A DNA stretch of 35,173 nt from Caenicola sp034331105. Lineage in GTDB: Bacteria > Synergistota > Synergistia > Synergistales > Synergistaceae. Both the position numbers and the translations under genes were made by a program. The stretch covers positions 1 to 35,173 of the forward strand of contig JAXQGB010000016.1 in the NCBI GenBank assembly GCA_034331105.1, in the 5' to 3' direction. The first letter of the stretch is position 1. The number at the start of each line of letters is the position of its first letter. Positions 9,379 to 17,477 of the stretch are shown here, one piece after another. The notes beneath the pieces are model-generated. The model was given only the letters and a program-made list of their open reading frames with translations. It was not told the origin of the DNA and did no database searches.

Positions 9379-10170
9379 TTATATATCCCAATTGCCCCAA
9401 TTGCTTATCTTCTTGCCGACATAAAAGACATACCCATAGTACCGCTTGTATTTTTCATACAGTTCTGCCTCGCGCCTCATGAACGCGATCATATTCTCAG
9501 CGGCCTTATTCCCAGCATGCATTTTCAGGAATTCCTTCTGCCTGGCTTTTTGCGGGGCAAAATAATTTTCTGTCCAGCAGGTTTCGGGCAGCGTAAATGC
9601 GGCGACGGGAATGTATCCTGTTTTTTGCATGATGGAAATATTATGCCCTATCGTGCTGATCTCCGGGACTGCGTCTGTCCACCATTTCTCAATTTCAGCG
9701 GGACGCTCGTCGGTAAACCAGGACTCATATGTCACGGCAACGTATCCGTCTTTTTTAAGGAAGCGGTTCCAGTGAGCCAGGCCTTTTTCAAAACCTATAT
9801 TGCCGATGGCTCCCTCAGACCATATGATATCGAATTCTTCGTCCCCAAACGTCAGATCATCCATTGATCCGACAATGCCCTTGACCCTGTTTTGCAAGCC
9901 GAGTTTTTCGGCTTTTGCGTTAAGTTTGTCGATCGAACCGGGAAAAAGGTCCAGTGCGGTGACGGTGGCTTCTGTGTTTTGTGCCAGGACCATTGTCTGA
10001 AAACCTGTGCCGCAGCCCAGATCTGCTATTTTTGTTTTATCTGAAAGGTTCAGTATAAAACTCAACGCCCTGATCGTTTCTTCGGGACTGCCGGGCCCCT
10101 GGCGTTCAAGTTCTATGAAAAATTCATTTATGAGTGCAAAATCAAATTCGTGGATCGTCATATCTTCCAT
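9379..10170 (-). CDS. Class I SAM-dependent methyltransferase
   Basis: This is a Rossmann-fold methyltransferase of unknown substrate. Motif I is clear (ADLGCGTGFQT, about residue 54), followed by an acidic residue after strand 2 (VTALDLFPGSI) and motif IV-like IIWSEGAIGNIGF. The fold fills residues 35-180, with an aromatic-rich C-terminal extension. Start: an ATG at 10176 is only 1 nt from GGAG, whereas the ATG at 10170 has GGAG 7 nt upstream, so I chose 10170 (263 aa). It lies 46 bp after the tetR gene on the same strand and is probably under that repressor's control. The last codons (NWGNWDI) fall in the CAATTG-rich edge of the adjoining repeat. Confidence 0.88.
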   Translation of the reverse strand: MEDMTIHEFDFALINEFFIELERQGPGSPEETIRALSFILNLSDKTKIADLGCGTGFQTMVLAQNTEATVTALDLFPGSIDKLNAKAEKLGLQNRVKGIVGSMDDLTFGDEEFDIIWSEGAIGNIGFEKGLAHWNRFLKKDGYVAVTYESWFTDERPAEIEKWWTDAVPEISTIGHNISIMQKTGYIPVAAFTLPETCWTENYFAPQKARQKEFLKMHAGNKAAENMIAFMRREAELYEKYKRYYGYVFYVGKKISNWGNWDI

Positions 10171-10216
10171 TGTCATACTCCTTTTCTTCGTCTACTGATT
10201 TGTGTCGCACCGGTCA

Positions 10217-10843
10217 TTACTTGTCTTTACGCGGTGCGGAGTTCTTTTCTATAAAACGCTCTATGTGTACCGTTAGCAACTTAGCGGGCTCTTTATTCTC
10301 AGGCAACGCATCCGAAATACTAAGCAGCAGATAAAACGGCGCATAAAACTCAAGTGCAAGCTGTTTCGGATCGCTTTTGTCCCAAATACCCCTTTCCATC
10401 ATTTCACGGAATAGATCTTCTATATAACCGACCGGTCCGCTTACAAGGCATTTTTGATAGAGTTCGGCAATTTCCGGGTTTCTGTATTGCTCTAATATAA
10501 GCATTTTTCGGAAATTACGGGCAAATTCATCCTCCGTCAAAAAATGAAACTGCGCTTCGATGAATGCCGTGATCTTATCCATATCAGTATTCCGGTAGGC
10601 CTCAGGTGACCTGTCAAATGTTTCCTCCGGCACTTCAAACTTTTTCGCTCTTTCAGCATCGATCTGATACATACGCTCCACAATGCTGTCGAATATATCC
10701 CGTTTATTCTTATAGTGCCTGTATAAAGCTCCTTTTGTTATGCTAAGCTCCCCGGCGATATCGCTGACTGAAGCGGCCTCATATCCATCCCGCGCAAACA
10801 GGCGGAGCGCAGCGTGCAAAATATTTTCTTTTGTGTCGGCCAT
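10217..10843 (-). CDS. TetR-family transcriptional regulator
   Basis: This is a repressor-type regulator. The N-terminal HTH covers residues about 3-50 (ENILHAALRLFARDGYEAASVSDIAG, then ITKGALYRHYKNKRDIF). The ligand-binding helical domain fills the rest, giving 208 residues, normal for the family. The reading frame stays open to 10918, but the ATG at 10843 follows GGAGGA by 7 nt and gives the standard TetR N-terminus; the longer version would read through its own promoter. It is first gene of a probable operon with the methyltransferase at 9379. Two operator-like sites sit in its promoter, so autoregulation is likely. The inducer is unknown. Confidence 0.93.
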   Translation of the reverse strand: MADTKENILHAALRLFARDGYEAASVSDIAGELSITKGALYRHYKNKRDIFDSIVERMYQIDAERAKKFEVPEETFDRSPEAYRNTDMDKITAFIEAQFHFLTEDEFARNFRKMLILEQYRNPEIAELYQKCLVSGPVGYIEDLFREMMERGIWDKSDPKQLALEFYAPFYLLLSISDALPENKEPAKLLTVHIERFIEKNSAPRKDK

Positions 10844-10862
10844 CCAGGGATCCTCCTTATGT

Positions 10863-10912
10863 AGTAAACGTTCGTTCACTAGTATTATAGTTAACGAGCG
10901 TTTACTTGTCAA
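10863..10912 (-). promoter_or_regulatory. Consensus sigma-70 promoter with paired TetR operators
   Basis: Reading the minus strand, TTGACA (10912-10907), 17 nt and TATAAT (10889-10884) form a perfect consensus promoter. AACGNNCGTT occurs twice: at 10893-10902, inside the spacer between -35 and -10, and at 10867-10876, at the start of the transcript. Together with flanking bases the two sites form a 14-bp inverted repeat (10863-10876 and 10893-10906, 13 of 14 matching). Binding would block RNA polymerase, so this is the likely autorepression site. Confidence 0.85.
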
Positions 10913-11024
10913 CTCCATAAGACTCGACGAAGTGGCAAATTCCCCCGCGGTATATAATACCCATATGAAATCTGTAGATTCCTTGACTGTGCATTATGTA
11001 CAGAGTTAACCGGAGGTGTAAGTC

Positions 11025-11822
11025 ATGCGGCAGAAGATAGCGTTCATTGGATCGGGACATATTGCTGAGATACTGATCAACAGATTTATTGAGAGCGGTG
11101 CTGCTGAGGGTCCTTCAATCGTTGTATCAGAACCTGATGTCTTGAGAACGGCAGAATTAGAATTGAGATATGGAATAAGCGCTGCTAAGGATAATGCCGA
11201 TGCGGCGAACTCTTGTGACATTATCTTCATATGCGTCCGCCCCCACGTTGTGCCGTCAGTCATCAACGACCTTAAGTCTGTAAATATGGATAAAAAGATC
11301 CTTATCTCAGTCGCGGCAGGGATCCCTCTCTCACTTTATGAGAGTTCGATAGAAAACATCAAAGCAGTAAGGATACTTCCCAACCCGCCCAGCAGGGTGG
11401 GAGAGGGTGCAGTGCCTGTGACATTAAACGGGAACATCACCCCGGAAGAAAAGACCGATGTGCTTGCCCTGATCAGTACTCTGGGCAGATGCTTCAGCGT
11501 TTCGGAGGACAAAATAGACATATTTACCTCTTTGACCAGCCCTGCACCTGTCCTCTGTTATTTCGAATCGATGATCGATTCCGCAGTTTTGTGCGGCCTG
11601 GACTATAAAACTTCAGTTGAAATGGTTTTCCAGACGATCAAAGGATGCCTGAAGATGTGGGAAGAGAGCGGAGCAGACATAAATGAACTGATCACCCAGG
11701 CGTGTACGCCGGCAGGGACTTCGGTAGAGAGCCTCCGCGTGATGGACAGGATGTGCTTCAGGTCGGCGGTTAAGGAATCATACTATGCTGCTTGGCAAAA
11801 ATCGTGCAATTGGCGCAATTGA
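11025..11822 (+). CDS. Pyrroline-5-carboxylate reductase-like protein
   Basis: This is a ProC-family NAD(P)H-dependent reductase. Residues 4-18 (KIAFIGSGHIAEILI) form the dinucleotide-binding loop. A Rossmann domain continues to about 150 (IFICVRPHVV, ISVAAGIPL, VRILPNPPSRVGEGA). The C-terminal dimerisation helices start at about 165 (SLTSPAPVLCYFESMIDSAVLCGLD) and include TPAGTSVESL, matching the family's TSPGGTT region. Length (265 aa) is normal. SGPAY and PGGTT are altered (SPAP and PAGTS), so it may be a paralogue with another imine substrate rather than the main ProC. GGAGG sits about 9 nt before the ATG. The last residues (CNWRN) are encoded by the edge of the repeat that follows. Confidence 0.85.
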   Translation: MRQKIAFIGSGHIAEILINRFIESGAAEGPSIVVSEPDVLRTAELELRYGISAAKDNADAANSCDIIFICVRPHVVPSVINDLKSVNMDKKILISVAAGIPLSLYESSIENIKAVRILPNPPSRVGEGAVPVTLNGNITPEEKTDVLALISTLGRCFSVSEDKIDIFTSLTSPAPVLCYFESMIDSAVLCGLDYKTSVEMVFQTIKGCLKMWEESGADINELITQACTPAGTSVESLRVMDRMCFRSAVKESYYAAWQKSCNWRN

Positions 11823-11829
11823 GATTTAT

Positions 11830-12400
11830 AGCGGCGCTGACTTAGCAAGGCTTGCGGAGCCTCACTTCGACGTATTGAAATACGCCTTTGTGAGACTCCG
11901 CTACGCATTGCGTCGTCATCACTCGCTATAAATCCCAATTGCGGCAAGTGGGGTAGATAGCGGCGCTGACTTAGCAACACTCAAAATCCTTCACTTCGAC
12001 GTATCTTTCAATACTTTGGCGAAGTGCGGCATGGTGATGCCGCGCGAAGTGGCGATTCCATCGCCGCGAAGCAGTGGCGAAGCAATTGTGAAGAACTAAG
12101 GACCAACTGATTTCCAATCGATTCCCTACTGACTCCCGCCGGATGTTTTTTCGGCAGATCCTTGCGTCGTCATCACTCGCTCTAAATCCCAATTGCGGCA
12201 AGTGGGGCATCTCGCGGCGCTGACTTAGCAAGGCTTGCGGAGCCTCACTTCGACGTATCTTTCAATACTTTGGCGAAGTGCGGCATGGTGATGCCGCGCG
12301 AAGTGGCGATTCCATCGCCGGAAAGCGGTTGGGAAGCAGTTGTAGGGGCAGTCAAACTATCGTCAAACGTCGTCAAACAATCGCAGATACGGGCGGAGAG
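11830..12400. repeat. Repeat block, inverted relative to 9016-9378, plus GTCAAAC array
   Basis: GCGGCGCTGACTTAGCAA starts at 11831, 11960 and 12214. The second and third copies are offset by 254 bp and are identical for about 75 bp from 11991 and 12245. Hairpins GCGGCAT/ATGCCGC and GGCGAT/ATCGCC separated by GCGAAGT lie in both copies (near 12030-12066 and 12284-12320). Phased units follow: GCGAAGCAGTG-GCGAAGCAATT near 12070, and GTCAAACTATC-GTCAAACGTC-GTCAAACAATC near 12348-12380. I see no real gene here. Confidence 0.85.
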
Positions 12401-12425
12401 GGTTTCCATTGGAGGATGGGATCAT

Positions 12426-13214
12426 ATGAGCAGTATTGAGAAAGAGAGGCATATGGAATATTGCAGAAGCATTATTGAAGGCGTGGAGATCAAGCTGTGC
12501 TCAAACGATCCCCATGCATACAAGGCCCATGTCCATAATGAACTTACACTGGGTTATATCATAGAAGGATCCACCGACTTAAAATTGAACGACAGGACTA
12601 TCCACTATGAAACAGGCGACGGCGTGATTATTCCGCCGTTGATGACTCACTGCTGCTCACCTAAAGATCTCGATCACTGGGCATACACGATTTTATATGT
12701 TGATCCCGGCTATTATGGCGATTTAATAAGATTTGATCAGGCAAAAAAATTAACAGGCGATCGAGTACAAAAATTAATAGGCTTTATCGAACAGCTGCTG
12801 AACGAAAAGATCCCGGACACCTTGGAAAATATCCTTATTGAACTATTGATAGAGTTTGCAGAAAAAGACATTACGAAAGCTGCAGCTTCAAATATATCGG
12901 ATATTGCGGCAACGATTCGTGAATATATCTTAAATAACGTAAAGGACGTCATTACATTGGATAAGCTTCAGCAATTGACCGGACTCAACAAGTTCACGAT
13001 AATAAGGAATTTTAAAAAATCTTATCTAACCACACCTGCGGCATACCATTTACAACATAGGGTAGCGGAAGCAAAAAGGTTGTTAGGCAAAGGCACAGAC
13101 GTTTTCGAAATATGTGAGGCATTAAACTTTTACGACCAGGCTCATCTGATACGGGAATTTAAAAAAATGTATGGGACCACACCGGCAACATATTTAGGGC
13201 AATTAAAAGGATAG
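12426..13214 (+). CDS. AraC-family transcriptional regulator
   Basis: This is a 262-residue activator-type regulator. The N-terminal cupin sensor (residues about 15-100) shows HAYKAHVHNELTLGYIIEGS and GDGVIIPPLMTHCCSP. The C-terminal double HTH of the HTH_18 type (residues about 160-262) includes LDKLQQLTGLNKFTIIRNFKKSYLTTPAAYHLQHR and a second helix pair ending MYGTTPATYLG. The frame is open upstream to 12270, but that part is repeat sequence; GGAGG at 12411-12415 supports the ATG at 12426. The EamA exporter follows 71 bp downstream on the same strand, a common regulator-exporter pairing, so it probably controls that gene. Confidence 0.93.
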   Translation: MSSIEKERHMEYCRSIIEGVEIKLCSNDPHAYKAHVHNELTLGYIIEGSTDLKLNDRTIHYETGDGVIIPPLMTHCCSPKDLDHWAYTILYVDPGYYGDLIRFDQAKKLTGDRVQKLIGFIEQLLNEKIPDTLENILIELLIEFAEKDITKAAASNISDIAATIREYILNNVKDVITLDKLQQLTGLNKFTIIRNFKKSYLTTPAAYHLQHRVAEAKRLLGKGTDVFEICEALNFYDQAHLIREFKKMYGTTPATYLGQLKG

Positions 13215-13285
13215 TGTCAATTTTATACAATACAGCTCCTTAATATTTGCTAACCTTGACCCAGCTGAATATAAGGAGTGAGCTT

Positions 13286-14167
13286 ATGAACAGGATCAAA
13301 TTAGTTCTTGTTATGGTCATATGGGGCAGTTTGGGAGTTTTTACAAGATCCATTCCCTTGTCTGCGCTGAGCCTGGCTTTCCTAAGGGCATTGATCGCGC
13401 TGCCGGTCCTTTTTGCGGTATTGAAAATGAAAAAGACTGAAACGGTGGAATGGCGGCTTTTAAAGCCTTACATCATTTCGGGCTCGTTACTGGGCTTTGG
13501 CTGGCTGACTTTATTCTATGGATATAAGCATACAAGTATCTCATCAGCTGTGATCATCTATAACATGTGTCCGGTCTATGTGATGATAGCCGCTCCTCTT
13601 TTACTAAAAGAGACCATTTCAAAGATTCAGATCGCTGTGGTTTTCTTCTCATTTCTGGGGCTGTTTATGATCGTCGGACAAAATCTGTCAGAGGGATACG
13701 GGTACTTGGGAATGGCACTCAGTGCAGTTTCAGGAATTCTCTATGCAACAATTATCCTTATTAACCGGAGCATAAGATCCAGGGTGGATAATCAAATCGG
13801 GACTTTCGTACAAATATTTGCAGCGATGATAGTTTTACTGCCATTTGTACTGGCAGAAGGGAATATATTAACGGTTCGGGATCTGGATGCTGCCGCAATC
13901 ATTTATACCATTCTGTTAGGCGTATTGCATACCGGTATCGTCTATACCATATTCTTCTCCCTGACCACACAGATGAGATCTGTTGAGATAGTGCTCTACA
14001 GTTACCTGGAGCCCTTATTCGGCATCTTATTCAGCGTGATCTTCGTCGGAGAGAAGCTGACAGTCCTTCAAATCATCGGTGGGATCCTTATATTGGGTTC
14101 AACATACGTTGGGGAAGTACTTAAAGATAAGAAAAAACCGGTCTTACCCTCACCCATGCAAACATGA
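13286..14167 (+). CDS. EamA/DMT-family transporter
   Basis: This is an inner-membrane permease of the drug/metabolite transporter superfamily, probably an exporter of a small metabolite or amino acid. It has about ten hydrophobic segments arranged as two EamA halves (residues about 5-135 and 145-280). The second half carries the typical ending YLEPLFGILFSVIFVGEKLTVLQIIGGILILGSTYV. Length is 293 residues. AAGGAG lies about 8 nt before the ATG at 13286; an in-frame start at 13247 would add a hydrophilic leader with no ribosome-binding site and is rejected. It follows the AraC gene. The substrate cannot be read from the sequence. Confidence 0.92.
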   Translation: MNRIKLVLVMVIWGSLGVFTRSIPLSALSLAFLRALIALPVLFAVLKMKKTETVEWRLLKPYIISGSLLGFGWLTLFYGYKHTSISSAVIIYNMCPVYVMIAAPLLLKETISKIQIAVVFFSFLGLFMIVGQNLSEGYGYLGMALSAVSGILYATIILINRSIRSRVDNQIGTFVQIFAAMIVLLPFVLAEGNILTVRDLDAAAIIYTILLGVLHTGIVYTIFFSLTTQMRSVEIVLYSYLEPLFGILFSVIFVGEKLTVLQIIGGILILGSTYVGEVLKDKKKPVLPSPMQT

Positions 14168-14232
14168 CCGCGATAGTCACCATTGCGGCTCAGAAGTCGT
14201 AAATATAGCCCGAAGTCTGTAAATTCCCCAAA

Positions 14233-15945
14233 TTAGACTTCTGCGGATAATATTTTAAGGAAAAGTTGAGCTATCTCAGGATCAAATTGCGTGCCGGAAT
14301 TTGCTGTGATTTCTTTTGCAGCTTCCTCCTTTGTCATGGCAGTTCGATAGGCCCTGTCATTTGTCATTGCATCATATGAATCAACGATAGAGACTATCCG
14401 GGCTAAGAGAGGGATATCATGACCTTTTATGCCCTGGGGGTATCCTTTACCGTCCCATCTTTCATGATGGCAAAGGATATCATTGGCAATCGGGATCAAA
14501 TCAGAGGTAGCTTGTGCGATCCTAAAACCGGCTTCCGGATGTTTTCTCATTTCGATCCATTCATCTGAAGTCAGTTTGCCGGGCTTTGATAAAATATGTG
14601 CTGCAATACTCATCTTACCAATGTCATGCAAAGTGGATAAAAGTTCCAATTCATTTAGCTGGTCATCAGTAAGAAACATTGCCAGCCCGATAGACCTTGA
14701 TCGTTTGACCATTCTTTCCGCATGTTCTTCAGTTTCCTGACTTTTCTCGAACATCATTGCTTTTATAGATCTTATTAATGAGCTGTGAGCGCTTTGACTC
14801 TCTAACATTTTTTGTTTGTACATTGATTCCTCAGCGGACATCAATATAAAATCCATAGTTTCAGCTTCATTGTTTCTGGTTGCGTGGCCAAGACTAAGGC
14901 TGGGATAAATAATGTGACCAATAAAACTATAATTTTTACACTTTTCATTTATAAGGTCACATATAGATTGAACTTCTTCACTCCCTGTGTCAGGAAGAAT
15001 AATTCCAAATTCATCTCCGCCAATTCTTGCAACTATGTCGTTTTTTCTGGAGCAACTCTTTAAAATCATTGCTGTTTGAGAAAGAACTTCATCTCCTTGA
15101 GCATGACCAAACCCGTCATTTATTAATTTCAGGCCATTAACATCTCCCATAATAATTGAAACAGGGAATTCTTTTAGTGTTTCAAAACGTTTTTTTTCCT
15201 CTTCAAAATAAATTCTATTATAAAGTCCGGTCAAGAAGTCATGGCGGCTAACAAATAAAATTTCTTCGTTTTGGATTTCAAGTTCTTTATTGGCAAGGAT
15301 CAACTCAGCCGCTCTTTCTGCTTTCTCCTGGTTTTGAAAAACAAGTTCTTTGTTTGCAATAACCAATTCAGCAGAACGTTTTTCTTTTTCCTCGTTCTGG
15401 AAAACCAGTTCTTCGTTTGCAATAACTAATTCAGCCGCCCTTTCTGCTTTCTCATGGTTTTGAAAAACAAGTTCTTTGTTTGCAATAACCAATTCAGCAG
15501 AACGTTTTTCTTTTTCCTCGTTCTGGAAAACCNNNNNNNNNNNNNNNNNNNNNNNNNNNNNNNNNNNNNNNNNNNNNNNNNNNNNNNNNNNNNNNNNNNN
15601 NNNNNNNNNNNNNNNNNNNNNNNNNNNNNNNNTAACTAATTCAGCCGCCCTTTCTGCTTTCTCATGGTTTTGAAAAACAAGTTCTTCATTTGCAATAACC
15701 AGTTCAGCAGCACGTTTTTCTTTTTCCTCGCTCTGGAAAACAAGTTCTTTGTTTGCAATGACCAGTTCAGCAGCACGTTTTTCTTTTTCTTCGCTCTGGA
15801 AAACCAGTTCTTTGTTTGCAATGACCAATTCAGCAGCACGTTTTGCTTTCTCTTCTTTTTTTAAATCAAGCTCTTTGGCCATGTCCTCAAGTTGATTGAT
15901 GACAGTTCTATCTTTTTCCCTATGATCATTATCGGTATCACTCAT
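14233..15945 (-). CDS. Heptad-repeat coiled-coil GGDEF/HD-GYP protein (contains assembly gap)
   Basis: This is a c-di-GMP enzyme with both synthesis and hydrolysis domains. Residues about 35-245 are tandem 21-residue units of the form KRAAELVIANKELVFQSEEKE, three heptads each, giving a long coiled coil of the kind known from bacterial sensor proteins. The GGDEF domain has GGDEF at 309-313 (gap counted as 34 residues) with RxxD (RKND) five residues before it. The HD-GYP domain has H440-D441 (LHDIGKMS) and GKGYPQG. No membrane segment or sensory domain is evident. The 100-N gap falls inside the repeats, so the true length is unknown. Its catalytic half is paralogous to that of the protein at 3712-8037. 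An AGGTGAT sequence precedes the ATG. Confidence 0.92.
   Translation of the reverse strand: MSDTDNDHREKDRTVINQLEDMAKELDLKKEEKAKRAAELVIANKELVFQSEEKEKRAAELVIANKELVFQSEEKEKRAAELVIANEELVFQNHEKAERAAELVXXXXXXXXXXXXXXXXXXXXXXXXXXXXXXXXXXVFQNEEKEKRSAELVIANKELVFQNHEKAERAAELVIANEELVFQNEEKEKRSAELVIANKELVFQNQEKAERAAELILANKELEIQNEEILFVSRHDFLTGLYNRIYFEEEKKRFETLKEFPVSIIMGDVNGLKLINDGFGHAQGDEVLSQTAMILKSCSRKNDIVARIGGDEFGIILPDTGSEEVQSICDLINEKCKNYSFIGHIIYPSLSLGHATRNNEAETMDFILMSAEESMYKQKMLESQSAHSSLIRSIKAMMFEKSQETEEHAERMVKRSRSIGLAMFLTDDQLNELELLSTLHDIGKMSIAAHILSKPGKLTSDEWIEMRKHPEAGFRIAQATSDLIPIANDILCHHERWDGKGYPQGIKGHDIPLLARIVSIVDSYDAMTNDRAYRTAMTKEEAAKEITANSGTQFDPEIAQLFLKILSAEV
15533..15632. other. Assembly gap of 100 N inside coding repeats
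   Basis: There are exactly 100 N, a common placeholder length for a gap of unknown size. Both flanks are near-identical 63-nt repeat units. Measured across the gap, the 34 unknown codons do not equal 6 plus a multiple of 21, so the repeat register is not kept even though the frame is. The number of coiled-coil units is therefore uncertain. Confidence 0.95.
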
Positions 15946-16480
15946 CGCATATCACCTGCTGTTCCAATTTCTCTGCGTATCAAAAATAAGATGCTCGCCA
16001 CTAACCTAGTTTAAGGAAACAATTTAAATTGCTGTATTTAAATTAGTTTTTTATTAATAGTAATTTATTGGAAAATATTGCACTTAAAATGTTTGATTTT
16101 CTCTTGTATTCCTAGCTCATCTATAAGTATTTTTGAGACAAACCAAATCAAAAAACAGAGTGAAGACCTAATTGTTTTCAAAATTATTGACTTCACAAAA
16201 CATTGATAGTATATTCAAATATTTTACACTTTGATAAAAAATATAATAAGATTAAATATACGTAATTATATTTTAATTTATGCGCAATATTTTTATAGGA
16301 GTCACATATAATTCATATTTGTCTGGATATGTGAAGTTTCACGGGCTTAAATGATATTCGTTCAAAAGCATTTTCCAGTCTGAGGAATAGTGGGACAGGG
16401 GGGTCTGTGTTTTCAGGTCCGCTGACAATTCTTTGCCGGCGTTGACATAAAATCTTCAGCAGTAAATAAGGTCTTATTAT
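15946..16480. other. AT-rich intergenic region upstream of the coiled-coil GGDEF gene
   Basis: The stretch 16020-16320 is strongly AT-rich and carries no ORF that looks real. It must contain the promoter of the minus-strand gene at 15945, but no hexamer pair stands out. The repeat arrays are absent until about 16485. Confidence 0.6.
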
Positions 16481-16484
16481 TTAC

Positions 16485-16565
16485 CGTGCATTGCACCGTG
16501 ATTCCCCGCAGCATAGAGGCTGCAAATTCACCGCCGGATGGGACTCCCGGCAGATCCTTGCGTCA
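16485..16565. repeat. Hairpin array copy
   Basis: GTGCA/TGCAC is followed by the linker GATTCCCC, GCAGC (16508-16512) and GCTGC (16519-16523), then AAATTCACC and GGCAGATCCTTGCGTC. This is the same module order as at 18925-18975. Confidence 0.7.
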
Positions 16566-16582
16566 TCATCCACAATCTTTTT

Positions 16583-16629
16583 CCAAAAAAAGAACAGGAT
16601 CCGAAAGCCGAAGCTTTAGCGGATCCTGT
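16583..16629 (-). terminator. Rho-independent terminator (minus strand)
   Basis: On the minus strand, ACAGGATCCG pairs with CGGATCCTGT. An inner AAAGC/GCTTT stem is closed by a TTCG tetraloop, and TTCTTTTTTT follows. It lies about 320 bp downstream of the PIN gene and would end the Xre-ImmA-PIN transcript, including the repeat array in between. Confidence 0.85.
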
Positions 16630-16744
16630 CGACGAGATCGGTTACGGAAAACCGCAACTGTCTCAATGATCAATATTATACCGACCCTGTCTTTTTTTAA
16701 TCAAGTGAGCAATTGCAATTTTGGAGAGGCTATCAAAGAGTCGT

Positions 16745-16942
16745 GGATCTTCAAGCCGCGGTGAATTTACAGCATAAGTAACGCTGCTGGGAATTTACGA
16801 GAAAAACACTCGTTGGAAATTTGCTGAAGGGACTATTCAGCGGTGAATTTGCCCTTAAATCTTGAATTCTCTGCGATGCGAAGCGATGCAAATTCTTTAG
16901 CGACATATGTCGCGAATTCCCAGCAGCGCAGGCGCTGCAAAT
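16745..16942. repeat. Hairpin array copy, left flank of the Xre-ImmA-PIN cassette
   Basis: The order is: AAGCCGCGG; CAGCA/GCTG hairpin; GAATTTACGAGAAAAACACTCGT; a CTGAA/TTCAG hairpin; AATTTGCCCTTAAATC; GCGATGC direct pair; GCGACATATGTCGC; and GCAGCG (16923-16928)/CGCTGC (16933-16938). The part 16790-16869 is nearly the same as 18715-18794 on the other side of the cassette, in the same orientation. Confidence 0.85.
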
Positions 16943-16946
16943 CCCC

Positions 16947-17477
16947 CTAATTGGCGGCAAGAAAATCTGATAAAGAGACAAACCCAAGTTTTCGCCGTTT
17001 TGCCAACATTTTACTCCAGATCAAATTGCCCTGTACCTCATCTATAAAGCCGCGTTCCAACGCCTCTTTGAGGATGTCACCTGTTGTGAGGTGTTGTAAG
17101 CCATAATCACTCACATAATCGGCAATGTCTTTTAGGTTATTGCTTGCCAGGATCCCATCGTTGCATTTGGCAAGTGCGATCGCGGCAGCCTCTCCCTTAC
17201 CGATAATTTTATGCCCTGCATCCGGTTCTGAGGTGAGCTTGCGATAAATGGTATATGCTTTCGTGTCGGACTCTATTGATATTTGCACGGCATTACCTGA
17301 ACTTAACAACAAATCGACTCGTCTCCGAAGGTGCTCTACGCCGGGAGAGGAAAGCTCTATGTAAACATGCATGGGGATCATAATTCTTCCCAGGTAAAGT
17401 TTTACGAGAAGACTTTCGTCTCCGGTCCACAAAAAAGCTGAAAGGCAGTCATTATCAAAGAAGAGAGGCTCAGTCAA
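16947..17477 (-). CDS. PIN-like domain protein (putative toxin)
   Basis: This 176-residue protein looks like a PIN-fold nuclease of the DUF3368-like group. It has FFDNDCLSAFL at the N-terminus (Asp8, Asp10), Glu41, and GKGEAAAIALAK (Glu96), the central acidic position. The next motif reads ILASNNLKDIADY, where an Asp is usual, so one metal-binding position appears to be Asn. It is last of three overlapping genes: its ATG overlaps the end of the ImmA-like gene by 8 nt. In type II systems PIN proteins are ribonucleases held by a partner, so the upstream genes are probably the antitoxin part. The last residues (FLAAN) sit at the edge of the repeat array. The fold call is fairly sure; toxicity is inference. 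Confidence 0.75.
   Translation of the reverse strand: MTEPLFFDNDCLSAFLWTGDESLLVKLYLGRIMIPMHVYIELSSPGVEHLRRRVDLLLSSGNAVQISIESDTKAYTIYRKLTSEPDAGHKIIGKGEAAAIALAKCNDGILASNNLKDIADYVSDYGLQHLTTGDILKEALERGFIDEVQGNLIWSKMLAKRRKLGFVSLSDFLAAN

Noticed and set aside
10844..10918. N-terminal extension of the TetR protein
   Set aside because: It would be encoded by the promoter and operators; the ATG at 10843 follows GGAGGA.
11783..12231. Minus-strand ORFs with repeated LSQRR...PHLPQLGF peptides
   Set aside because: They lie fully in the intergenic repeat, have no ribosome-binding site, and their likeness follows from the DNA repeat.
12270..12425. N-terminal extension of the AraC protein
   Set aside because: It is repeat-derived sequence; the ATG at 12426 has the ribosome-binding site and gives a standard AraC N-terminus.
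16486..16764. 92-codon plus-strand ORF
   Set aside because: It runs through a hairpin array and across the minus-strand terminator; composition is not gene-like.
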